Assembly: GCA_964614575.1 (NCBI GenBank)
Contig: CAZTLX010000227.1
Span: 1-6,435, forward strand
DNA: 6,435 nt
Origin: JBGTLW01 sp964614575
GTDB taxonomy: Bacteria; Planctomycetota; Phycisphaerae; Phycisphaerales; Phycisphaeraceae
Direction of reading: 5' to 3'
Made by a program: the position numbers and the translations under genes. Position 1 is the first letter of the stretch. Every line of letters begins with the position of its first letter. The notes below the pieces were generated by a model. The model made no database searches. It saw only the letters and a list, made by a program, of their open reading frames with translations, and was not told the DNA's origin. Below are positions 1-4,440 of this stretch, in pieces.

Positions 1-65
1 GCCGCGTTGCTGCCCTCGACGGGGTTGACTGCCGGGGTCATGACCGGGGGGATATGCGGCGTCAT
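1..65 (-). CDS. possible 5' end of a gene running off the left edge
   Basis: An open frame starts with ATG at 65 and runs off the window after about 21 codons (MTPHIPPVMTPAVNPVEGSN...), proline-rich and unrecognised. The same frame stays open upstream to another ATG at 113 and to the preceding stop. Neither start has a convincing ribosome binding site; TTAGG three nt before the ATG at 65 is weak and too close. It lies downstream of the 99-aa gene on the same strand, so it could be the next gene of that transcript. Too little is visible to assign a function. Confidence 0.3.
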   Translation of the reverse strand, partial: MTPHIPPVMTPAVNPVEGSNA

Positions 66-122
66 GAACCTAAGAATCCACGCGAGGGACCGTTGGCGAG
101 GTATGCACAGCATAACCGGCAA

Positions 123-422
123 CTACGCATAATACGGGTACGCCACGTAGTCCTGAGGAGGCAGACCGGCCGTGATGTCGCCGGCGTCGCCGACCTGCTC
201 AAGTGAAAACCCTTCAAGAGAGCGATACTCCGCGGGATGATCAGGATCGGCGTCGCCCTTGAGCTTGATGACCGCGCCGCGGATGTCGCGGTGGAAGTCG
301 CCGCGCAGGTTGAGCGTGACCGGTTTGTCGAGGCCGACGAATCGCAGTTGCCCGGTCACTTTGCCGGGCTCCGTGTTGTCCAGATACCCATCAATCAAGC
401 GGTCGGTAATACGCAGTGCCAT
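123..422 (-). CDS. conserved hypothetical protein, 99 aa, probably shortened
   Basis: Encodes 99 residues beginning MALRITDRLIDGYLDN. The ATG at 422 is supported by AAGGAA (429-434) six nt upstream. The first ~55 residues read as alternating beta strands (VTGQLRFVGL, VTLNLRGDF, GAVIKLKG), a small beta-sheet domain; no signal peptide or membrane segment is visible. The N-terminal pattern, the RDI..G..(I/L) motif near residues 45-52 and AGDITA near 80 resemble a family of hypothetical proteins I recall from planctomycete and verrucomicrobial accessory regions, whose members are usually longer. This copy ends at PQDYVAYPYYA, which suggests C-terminal loss or an independent short form. Its leader contains a 7-bp hairpin and lies opposite the putative short RNA at 492-543. 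Function unknown. Confidence 0.65.
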   Translation of the reverse strand: MALRITDRLIDGYLDNTEPGKVTGQLRFVGLDKPVTLNLRGDFHRDIRGAVIKLKGDADPDHPAEYRSLEGFSLEQVGDAGDITAGLPPQDYVAYPYYA

Positions 423-450
423 TGTGTGTTCCTTGAAGTTTTTGGATAGC

Positions 451-469
451 GGCGAGCTTGGCGCTCGCC
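451..469. repeat. 7-bp inverted repeat in the leader of the 99-aa gene
   Basis: GGCGAGC (451-457) and GCTCGCC (463-469) form a perfect 7-bp stem around a 5-nt loop. Read on the minus strand it lies 28 nt before the ATG at 422, in the untranslated leader, with no U-tract after it. On the plus strand it overlaps the -35 region of the putative promoter at 458-485. It could be an RNA leader hairpin or a protein-binding site. Confidence 0.4.
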
Positions 470-485
470 TGGCTGGTGCTATACT
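458..485 (+). promoter_or_regulatory. putative extended -10 promoter for a short plus-strand RNA
   Basis: TATACT at 480-485 is preceded by TG at 477-478, the TGnTATACT extended -10 form. A -35-like TTGGCG lies at 458-463, giving a 16-nt spacer. Transcription would begin near 492 and run into the hairpin at 512-540. A minus-strand TATAGC overlaps at 478-483 but lacks a -35 partner. Confidence 0.45.
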
Positions 486-491
486 TGATTG

Positions 492-543
492 AGCTCTACT
501 GCCCCCGGAAGCCCTCGCGGTACCTCGTGTATCGCGGGGGTTT
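492..543 (+). ncRNA. putative short RNA, copy 1
   Basis: Between the toxin stop and the 99-aa gene, the plus strand has an extended -10 promoter, an 11-nt motif GCCCCCGGAAG (501-511), then a hairpin ending in GGGGG and TTT (512-543). The same motif-hairpin layout recurs at 4241-4297. If transcribed it would be about 52 nt. CCCCCG (502-507) can also pair with CGGGGG (535-540), so two mutually exclusive folds are possible. It would overlap the far leader of the 99-aa gene in antisense if that leader reaches this far. No coding potential is apparent. The RNA is inferred from layout only; the promoter start is an estimate. Confidence 0.35.
512..543 (+). terminator. hairpin terminator of putative short RNA, copy 1
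   Basis: CCCTCGCG (512-519) pairs with CGCGGGGG (533-540) over 8 bp including one G-U pair, with a 13-nt loop, then TTT. The U-tract is short, so termination may be partial. On the minus strand no U-tract follows the stem, so it is a poor terminator for the toxin-antitoxin transcript. Confidence 0.4.
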
Positions 544-553
544 ATCGTTCAGA

Positions 554-567
554 TAACGCCGGCGTTA
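554..567. repeat. 14-bp perfect palindrome over the toxin stop codon
   Basis: TAACGCCGGCGTTA reads the same on both strands and contains the TAA stop of the toxin gene (565-567). As RNA it gives only a short stem with a 4-nt loop and no U-tract, so it is not a good terminator. A DNA-binding site or chance are both possible. Confidence 0.35.
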
Positions 568-942
568 AGGATTGAAGCGTTTGAGATCAAGGTCGTTGAT
601 CGCCTTGTAGTGCTTGGCGTTGCCCGTAATCAGCTGCTCACCGACTTCAACGGCCGTCGCCGCGATCAGCGCGTCAGCCATGCTCATCGACACCGATAGG
701 CCGTACTCCTCCATGTAGATCGACGCGCGGTGGCCGATGTTCTCGGTCAGCGGCAGCATCACGAACCGCATATCGCCAAGGAACGACTTGATCGCGCGCA
801 CCTCCGCCTTGTCTCTGGCGCCCTGCAGCAGCTCCATGTAGCAGACCACCGAGATGGTTCGTTGCTCGGCCTGATCAACGGCGCGTGCGGCCTTCGTGTT
901 GCCACGCAACACCCAGATCAGCACGTCGGTGTCAAAGAGCAT
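565..942 (-). CDS. vapC: VapC-type PIN-domain toxin ribonuclease, 125 aa
   Basis: A PIN-domain endoribonuclease of the type that cleaves RNA, often tRNA, when released from its antitoxin. It spans one PIN domain: MLFDTDVLIW with acidic D4 and D6, E37 in CYMELLQG, D90 in SMADALIAA, and the C-terminal LITGNAKHYKAI typical of the fold, with N108 near the usual fourth acidic position. Length 125 aa is normal. The start at 942 is chosen because the PIN domain begins there and AAGGGG stands 7 nt upstream; the frame is open further upstream but that stretch reads as the antitoxin gene in another frame. It overlaps the antitoxin gene by 11 bp, the usual coupled arrangement. The catalytic residues look intact, so the toxin is probably active. 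The exact RNA target cannot be read from sequence. Confidence 0.92.
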   Translation of the reverse strand: MLFDTDVLIWVLRGNTKAARAVDQAEQRTISVVCYMELLQGARDKAEVRAIKSFLGDMRFVMLPLTENIGHRASIYMEEYGLSVSMSMADALIAATAVEVGEQLITGNAKHYKAINDLDLKRFNP

Positions 943-1183
943 CGAATCGCCCCTTGCGCAGCGTGCGGACATGCTCGGCGACATCACCTTGGGTACGATC
1001 GGCCCACAGACCGAAGGCGGGGTGATCCTTGGCGCGTAACGCCGGCTCGTCGCCTCGGTCACCGATCGGCTGCATGATCGCCGCCGGTTTGCCACGGTAG
1101 AACAAGGTGACCGACTCGTTGCGGCCAAGGGCCCGGATGATCTGGCTCGACCGCTTGCGAAGATCGACGAACGAGGCTTTCAT
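932..1183 (-). CDS. Phd/YefM-family antitoxin, 83 aa
   Basis: The antitoxin partner of the downstream PIN toxin. The N-terminal half (MKASFVDLRKRSSQIIRALGR, then VTLFYRGKPAAIMQPI, residues ~24-40) has the Phd/YefM DNA-binding fold pattern: a helix carrying 'LRKRSSQII' and a beta hairpin with the RGKPAAIM motif. The C-terminal half (DHPAFGLWADR... VRTLRKGR) is the toxin-neutralising tail seen with VapC partners. Length is normal. The ATG at 1183 has GGGAG (1190-1194) six nt upstream. Antitoxins of this family bind their own promoter alone and with toxin; a palindrome lies right at the leader here. The gene comes first and overlaps the toxin by 11 bp, so the pair is co-translated. Confidence 0.9.
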   Translation of the reverse strand: MKASFVDLRKRSSQIIRALGRNESVTLFYRGKPAAIMQPIGDRGDEPALRAKDHPAFGLWADRTQGDVAEHVRTLRKGRFDAL

Positions 1184-1194
1184 GACCGGCTCCC

Positions 1195-1236
1195 AGTGAT
1201 CACTTTAAGCATACACTTGGTGTCGGCTCCGGGCAA
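1195..1236 (-). promoter_or_regulatory. putative promoter and operator of the toxin-antitoxin pair
   Basis: On the minus strand TTGCCC (1231-1236) and TATGCT (1208-1213) are separated by 17 nt, a plausible sigma-70-type promoter. A perfect 10-bp palindrome AGTGATCACT (1195-1204) sits at the expected transcription start, between the -10 box and the ribosome binding site. That is where Phd-family antitoxins usually bind to repress their own operon. Promoter and operator roles are inferred from position. Confidence 0.5.
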
Positions 1237-1255
1237 GCCTCTCTTGAGTTGAAGC

Positions 1256-1561
1256 TCACCGATACCCATACCCCTCATCCTCATACGGGTCACGATCACG
1301 GCGCGGATCCGAGTAGGCCCGATCGATCTGCCGGTAGCGCTTCCGTAAGCCATGCACGCCGGACAGCACCAAGGTGAGGCCGCAGACCACTGCCAGAAGG
1401 CCAAGCGTGAAGATGAATACCGCGGTGAGCGCCGGCATCGATTGCCAGAGCTGATACAGCAGGCCTGCGCCCGGGTAGTGGGTCGAGCTGTGGATCAGGC
1501 CGTACAGACTGAGCGCCACGCCGATCAAGAGTGAAACCAACGGTTGGATGAACGCGAACAT
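1256..1561 (-). CDS. small two-transmembrane protein, 101 aa
   Basis: No family recognised. The ATG at 1561 is chosen because AAGGAG (1569-1574) lies 7 nt upstream; the frame is open to an ATG at 1636, but the extra 25 residues (MFKQGASRVRR...) have no such site. Two hydrophobic segments are clear: residues ~3-24 (FIQPLVSLLIGVALSLYGLI) and ~45-69 (LTAVFIFTLGLLAVVCGLTLVL), followed by a basic then mixed-charge tail (GLRKRYRQIDRAY... YEDEGYGYR). By the positive-inside rule the tail is probably cytoplasmic, making a hairpin inner-membrane protein. It is the last gene of the putative operon, 88 bp after the clamp-like gene, so it may have its own regulation. Small holin-like or conjugation-accessory proteins look similar, but nothing here decides. 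Confidence 0.7.
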   Translation of the reverse strand: MFAFIQPLVSLLIGVALSLYGLIHSSTHYPGAGLLYQLWQSMPALTAVFIFTLGLLAVVCGLTLVLSGVHGLRKRYRQIDRAYSDPRRDRDPYEDEGYGYR

Positions 1562-1649
1562 CAGGATGCTCCTTGTGAGCGGGTGAAAGAAAGAGAAGAC
1601 AGCGCGCCGCACGCGCGACGCGCCTTGTTTGAACAACGGTGAGCTTGAC

Positions 1650-2336
1650 TCAAGCCGCGGGCTTGCCCTGAGGCTTGGGCGAACTCTTGAGCCGGGACTC
1701 GGCCAACTGAACGTCCTTGCGCACCTTGGTGTAGTAGTCCACCCCGTGCTTGGCCGCCAGGGGCATCACCACAGCGACGCCATGCACCGGGCAGTCTTCA
1801 TCGGCCGGGCAGACTGCGACCGGCTTGTTCACATGGCTGGCATGACTCGGTGGCAGCGTGATCATCAGCGTGAGCTTGGGCGTGCCGAATGAGTCAGCCA
1901 CTTTGCCCAGCAGAGACACATCAATGCCCAGTGTGACCTGCTGCGAGCCCTGCACCGCTGGCAACACATCCGCGATCGGCGGGAAGCTTGACTCGCTCTC
2001 CAGGCACGGTGAAAGCCTGCCGTCGCTGGAGCGCCATTCATCATGGTCCAGCCGCACCTCGATGTCCCGGCTCATCTGTCGGCCAGGCAGCACAGACACC
2101 GGCACCAGCTCTGATTGAGCACAACTGCCGGGGGCCACCAGACAGACCGCCTGATGTCCATCGGTGGCTTGTAATAGAACCTGATCACGCCTGGGCCCGG
2201 GCAGCACGCGGACCGCATCCACAGAGTAGCGTGAGTTGACCTTGCCGACCGCGCGGCCGATCCTGCTGCGCACGCGGAACGCGGTCACTGAGTTCCTTGC
2301 CGCCAGAGTCGGTTTGATTCGTTGCATCAGCTTCAT
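1650..2336 (-). CDS. sliding-clamp-like (DnaN-related) protein, 228 aa
   Basis: Resembles the DNA polymerase III beta clamp, which encircles DNA and tethers polymerases and repair enzymes. The segment SRYSVDAVRVLPG...DQVLLQATDGHQAVCLV (residues ~35-67) carries the clamp-type strand-turn with ATDG-H, and EVRLDHDEW...SSFPPIADVLPAV (~93-128) resembles the FP-x-x-x-x-(V/L)-(L/I)-P region between clamp domains. IDVSLLGKVADSFG...LTLMI...KPVAVCPA (~138-178) matches the domain-closing pattern. At 228 aa it is well short of chromosomal DnaN (~370 aa), so it seems to hold about two of the three domains, then a charged tail rich in K, S and P. The start has AAGGAA (2343-2348) six nt upstream. It sits in a run with a RecB-like nuclease, suggesting a processivity or loading role in an element's own DNA processing. 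The assignment rests on motif reading only; the tail's role is unknown. Confidence 0.68.
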   Translation of the reverse strand: MKLMQRIKPTLAARNSVTAFRVRSRIGRAVGKVNSRYSVDAVRVLPGPRRDQVLLQATDGHQAVCLVAPGSCAQSELVPVSVLPGRQMSRDIEVRLDHDEWRSSDGRLSPCLESESSFPPIADVLPAVQGSQQVTLGIDVSLLGKVADSFGTPKLTLMITLPPSHASHVNKPVAVCPADEDCPVHGVAVVMPLAAKHGVDYYTKVRKDVQLAESRLKSSPKPQGKPAA

Positions 2337-2377
2337 CTTGGGTTCCTTGGTATGTTGAGTTCAGTAGTGAGCGAGAT

Positions 2378-2527
2378 TCAGTCCAGCTCCACATCGTCTT
2401 CACCGAGGCAGGCCAGCGATCGGCCTTGGGCAAAGTCTTCGTGGTCGTCACGGATGGCCTGCGCGAGGTTGTCGCCCAGGTGGGTCACTTCTTCGGGGCA
2501 CAGCGATGCGACGGGAACGATGGTCAT
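2378..2527 (-). CDS. small acidic protein, 49 aa, unrecognised
   Basis: A short gene, easy to miss. ATG at 2527 is preceded by GAAGGAG (2535-2541) with a 7-nt spacer, one of the best ribosome binding sites in the window. The product begins MTIVPVASLCPEEVTHLGDN and ends CLGEDDVELD, strongly acidic at the C-terminus (about 15 Asp/Glu in 49), with two Cys and no membrane segment. Residues ~11-35 would form an amphipathic helix. It lies between the nuclease and clamp-like genes, 41 bp before the latter's start, on the same strand. A second ORF in another frame overlaps (2185-2451) but lacks a ribosome binding site. Possible roles are a nuclease or clamp partner or an acidic inhibitor; this is speculation. 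Confidence 0.62.
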   Translation of the reverse strand: MTIVPVASLCPEEVTHLGDNLAQAIRDDHEDFAQGRSLACLGEDDVELD

Positions 2528-2553
2528 CAGAGAGCTCCTTCAGAGAAAGTGGT

Positions 2554-2601
2554 GAGCCGCGCAGCAGACAACCCATCGCCACAAGGTGATGGGAGCCGCG
2601 C
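2554..2601. repeat. hairpin bracketed by 9-bp direct repeats
   Basis: CCCATCGCC (2572-2580) and GGTGATGGG (2585-2593) form a 9-bp stem with one G-U pair and a 4-nt ACAA loop. GAGCCGCGC occurs at 2554-2562 and again at 2593-2601, one copy on each side. It sits in the 150-bp gap between the nuclease gene and the 49-aa gene. On the minus strand only a weak TTGTCT follows, so it could be an RNA-processing or stability element or a partial terminator. Confidence 0.4.
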
Positions 2602-2677
2602 GGTCGGGGTGAGAAATCGAAGGGCTAAGTTGCCTTCGAGTACTTATAGCGCCGAATCACGGACAATGAAGCGTGAA

Positions 2678-3568
2678 TCAGCCGGCCCTGTAGGCCGGGC
2701 AGTGAGACTGGTAGCCGCAGGTCGAGCACGACATGGGCGAGGGTGAAGCAAAGTCGACGCCCAGCTTCATCGCGTTCCACACCGGCAACATCACACTGAT
2801 CACGTCATCAGCGCGGCTGCCACCCTCCGGGGGCGGGGCCGGGGGTACATCAAGCAGTTGCACCACCGGGCTCTTGGCCTTTGTAATCACCCCGAAATGC
2901 AGGTGCAGCTGTTGCTGCGCCGAGAGCTCGCCGGCCAGTTGCTGGTAGATCAGCAGCTGATCGGACGATTCATTCACGTTGCTGGCCGACCAGCGTGAGC
3001 GTGAGGTCTTGAGGTCCATCAGGTGAACCCCATCATTGGTCTGCCAGACCACGTCGATGCGGGCCATCAGGTCGGGCAGGTCGGGATGAACCGAACCCAC
3101 CAAGGTCTCTTCGATGGCGATCAGATCACCCGATGGTGTGGCCAGGTCGGAACTGAGGAAGGCCTCCAGCATCCGTGCCCCGGTGTCCTTCACCGTGTCG
3201 CAGTCATCATCTTTGCTGTAGCGCACGTCAACCTGATCCGCCTCATCATGCCAGGCCTGATTGAACACCTGCCGGAGCTGATCGAGCGTGGTAGGTTGAC
3301 CCTGCAGCCGCTGTTCATAATGATGCTGCACCGCGGTATGCACCGCCGATCCCAGCAGCAGGGCGCTGCTCACAAACTCCGGCAGGAGGCCTTCGACATG
3401 GCTAAAGTGCCAGCGTCGTGGGCAGCCGCGGAAACTGGACAACTGTGACCAGCTGAGGTGGCGCCGGCCGGTCAGCGATTCGATCACGTCGTTGGGGGTC
3501 GGCGAGTCGCCACCGACAGAGGTTGAGCCGTTGTGAGTCGACGGCACATAACTTACGGTAGTAATCAT
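2678..3568 (-). CDS. RecB/Cas4-like PD-(D/E)XK iron-sulfur nuclease, 296 aa
   Basis: A stand-alone exonuclease-type domain of the PD-(D/E)XK superfamily (PDDEXK_1, as in RecB, AddB and Cas4). Visible in order: LSWSQLSSFRGCPRRWHF (residues ~38-55) with C49; GSAVHTAV with H77; a metal-binding ID (D172) then DLKTSRSRW with D185 and K187; QLLIYQQL with Q204 and Y208 (the QxxxY motif); and a C-terminal C281-x2-C284-x5-C290 triad. With C49 these cysteines make the four ligands of the [4Fe-4S] cluster typical of AddB/Cas4 nucleases. All catalytic residues are present, so it should be active on DNA ends. The ATG at 3568 has GGAG (3576-3579) seven nt upstream and overlaps the previous stop by ATGA, implying translational coupling with the 159-aa protein. 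No cas genes or repeats are nearby, so a recombination or phage-type role is more likely than CRISPR adaptation. Confidence 0.85.
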   Translation of the reverse strand: MITTVSYVPSTHNGSTSVGGDSPTPNDVIESLTGRRHLSWSQLSSFRGCPRRWHFSHVEGLLPEFVSSALLLGSAVHTAVQHHYEQRLQGQPTTLDQLRQVFNQAWHDEADQVDVRYSKDDDCDTVKDTGARMLEAFLSSDLATPSGDLIAIEETLVGSVHPDLPDLMARIDVVWQTNDGVHLMDLKTSRSRWSASNVNESSDQLLIYQQLAGELSAQQQLHLHFGVITKAKSPVVQLLDVPPAPPPEGGSRADDVISVMLPVWNAMKLGVDFASPSPMSCSTCGYQSHCPAYRAG

Positions 3569-4044
3569 CGCCGTACTCCGTTGGGGTGGGGTTTCTGGTT
3601 TCCGCTGGCTTGCAGGCTCTTGAGGTGATCAATGAACTGCGACGCCTCCCGCACGCTCATGCGGTCCAGGTCGATCCCGAACTCATGGTGAGCCTCTTGG
3701 GCCGGATCAAGGTCCAACCGCTTGGCGATCGCGTGGATCGCCTTTGCCTGAGAGTTGGTCATGTTGCCACCGGCGTTCTGTCGCCGGTCATGATCATTGC
3801 GCTGGCTGCCGTTTGGCGAGCCGTTGCGTCGTGGCTCGGAGTCACGATCACGGCGGTCACTGCGGGCCTGCTGCTCCAAGGCAAGCTCCGCCTGCTCGTA
3901 CAATTCGTCGATCGCACCCTGCAGCTCACGCGGCCTCGCGAGCAGCGACTGATCCAGCTCCGCGGTCAGGTTGATCGACGTGCCAGCCGAGTTGTAGTTC
4001 TCGCTGGTCTTGCGGGACAGTCCGACGTTGATGGTTAATGGCAT
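3565..4044 (-). CDS. conserved hypothetical protein, 159 aa, nuclease partner
   Basis: First gene of the central run. The ATG at 4044 is chosen for AAAGG (4053-4057) eight nt upstream and because the conserved-looking MPLTINVGLSRKTSENYNSAG begins there; an upstream in-frame ATG (4095) lies inside a hairpin leader. The N-terminal ~35 residues look beta-rich (LTINVGL, GTSINLTAEL), residues ~36-60 form a helix (ELQGAIDELYEQAELALEQQA), residues ~61-94 are a charged, low-complexity linker (RSDRRDRDSEPRRNG...), and residues ~97-144 form a compact helical domain (TNSQAKAIHAIAKRLDLD ... MSVREASQFIDHLK). I recall this C-terminal pattern from proteins encoded beside phage-type recombination genes. Its stop overlaps the nuclease start by 4 bp, so the two are likely partners, perhaps in single-strand handling or recruitment. 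Function is inference. Confidence 0.68.
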   Translation of the reverse strand: MPLTINVGLSRKTSENYNSAGTSINLTAELDQSLLARPRELQGAIDELYEQAELALEQQARSDRRDRDSEPRRNGSPNGSQRNDHDRRQNAGGNMTNSQAKAIHAIAKRLDLDPAQEAHHEFGIDLDRMSVREASQFIDHLKSLQASGNQKPHPNGVRR

Positions 4045-4081
4045 AGGGATAACCTTTCTGCGGCGCTTGCCGCGCATGAAA

Positions 4082-4105
4082 ATGGCCTGCAGCAAGGCAG
4101 GCCAT
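4082..4105 (-). terminator. hairpin with U-tract in the operon leader (possible attenuator)
   Basis: On the minus strand ATGGCCTGC and GCAGGCCAT form a perfect 9-bp stem with a 6-nt loop; the outer A closes the stem and TTTT follows directly (4078-4081). It ends about 37 nt before the ATG at 4044. It could end transcripts from the GTPase gene upstream, or act as an attenuator if the operon promoter lies further up. No convincing -10/-35 pair was found between it and the gene. Confidence 0.45.
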
Positions 4106-4240
4106 GCGTTGTGAACTTCGTATTGTCAGCCGATAACCCGAAGGTCGTTGATACGAATCCAAACCCCGCTAGTTGAGGCGGACCGCCTGCGGCCCGAGGC
4201 GTCGCTTTCCCAAGCCGCCTGCCCCGGCTAAACTGTCGAC

Positions 4241-4297
4241 ACAATCACGCCCCCGGAAGTGCTCGGCTCGTCCTCACGGGCGGCCGGGCGTTTTTTT
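4241..4297 (+). ncRNA. putative short RNA, copy 2
   Basis: A TAAACT -10-like box at 4229-4234 (a weak -35, TTTCCC at 4206-4211, is 17 nt upstream) is followed by the same 11-nt motif GCCCCCGGAAG (4249-4259) as the unit at 492-543, then a strong hairpin and seven T. Spacing from box to motif is 14 nt here and 15 nt there. If transcribed it would be about 57 nt. No coding region on the plus strand leads into this terminator, which is why a short RNA is the simplest explanation. It starts upstream of, and points away from, the nuclease operon. Inference from layout; no transcript evidence. Confidence 0.4.
4261..4297 (+). terminator. strong Rho-independent terminator, plus strand
   Basis: GCTCGGCTCGTCC (4261-4273) pairs with GGGCGGCCGGGC (4278-4289) over 12 bp with three G-U pairs and one bulged base, closed by a TCAC loop and followed by G and seven T (4291-4297). 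On the minus strand no U-tract follows the stem. Confidence 0.75.
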
Positions 4298-4440
4298 GTG
4301 GCACGGGATACGTCCGACAGGCTGTAAACAGCCCCGTTGCATGGAGGGGTCGGGTGGACGCTAACCAACTTGGCGCGCATCTTCTCGTCAATAATTTTCT
4401 CAAGGCAGCACGCTGGCGGGGATGACGCAGCTATGCGAAG

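Larger units (their letters stand above)
4045..4440. other. 396-bp intergenic region with regulatory signals, no gene
   Basis: Between the 159-aa gene start and the GTPase stop I see no credible coding sequence. It holds the attenuator-like hairpin (4082-4105), a GC-rich inverted repeat (AGGCGG/CCGCCT, 4176-4188) and the putative short-RNA unit with its strong terminator (4241-4297). A small hairpin GGCTG/CAGCC (4320-4333) has no U-tract. 4334-4440 shows nothing clear. Confidence 0.55.

Noticed and set aside
478..483. Minus-strand TATAGC as promoter of the 99-aa gene
   Set aside because: No -35 box at 16-18 nt (GGGGGC or similar only).
1579..1585. GCGGGTG, whose minus-strand reading CACCCGC would complete the 3' acceptor strand of the tRNA-Gly fragment
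   Set aside because: No T-arm or variable loop precedes it; it lies in a leader 4.7 kb away and is a chance 7-mer.
1584..1615. GC-rich partial hairpin followed by a pyrimidine-rich run before the two-TM gene
   Set aside because: The stem is only 5-6 bp and the run is mixed C/T, so it is too weak to call a terminator.
2185..2451. 88-aa minus-strand frame overlapping the clamp-like and 49-aa genes
   Set aside because: No ribosome binding site; fully explained as a shadow of the two genes.
2678..3568. Cas4 and CRISPR adaptation role for the nuclease
   Set aside because: The Cas4-like cysteines are present, but no cas1/cas2, repeats or spacers are seen in the window.
4320..4333. GGCTG/CAGCC mini-hairpin
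   Set aside because: Five-bp stem without a U-tract; common by chance.
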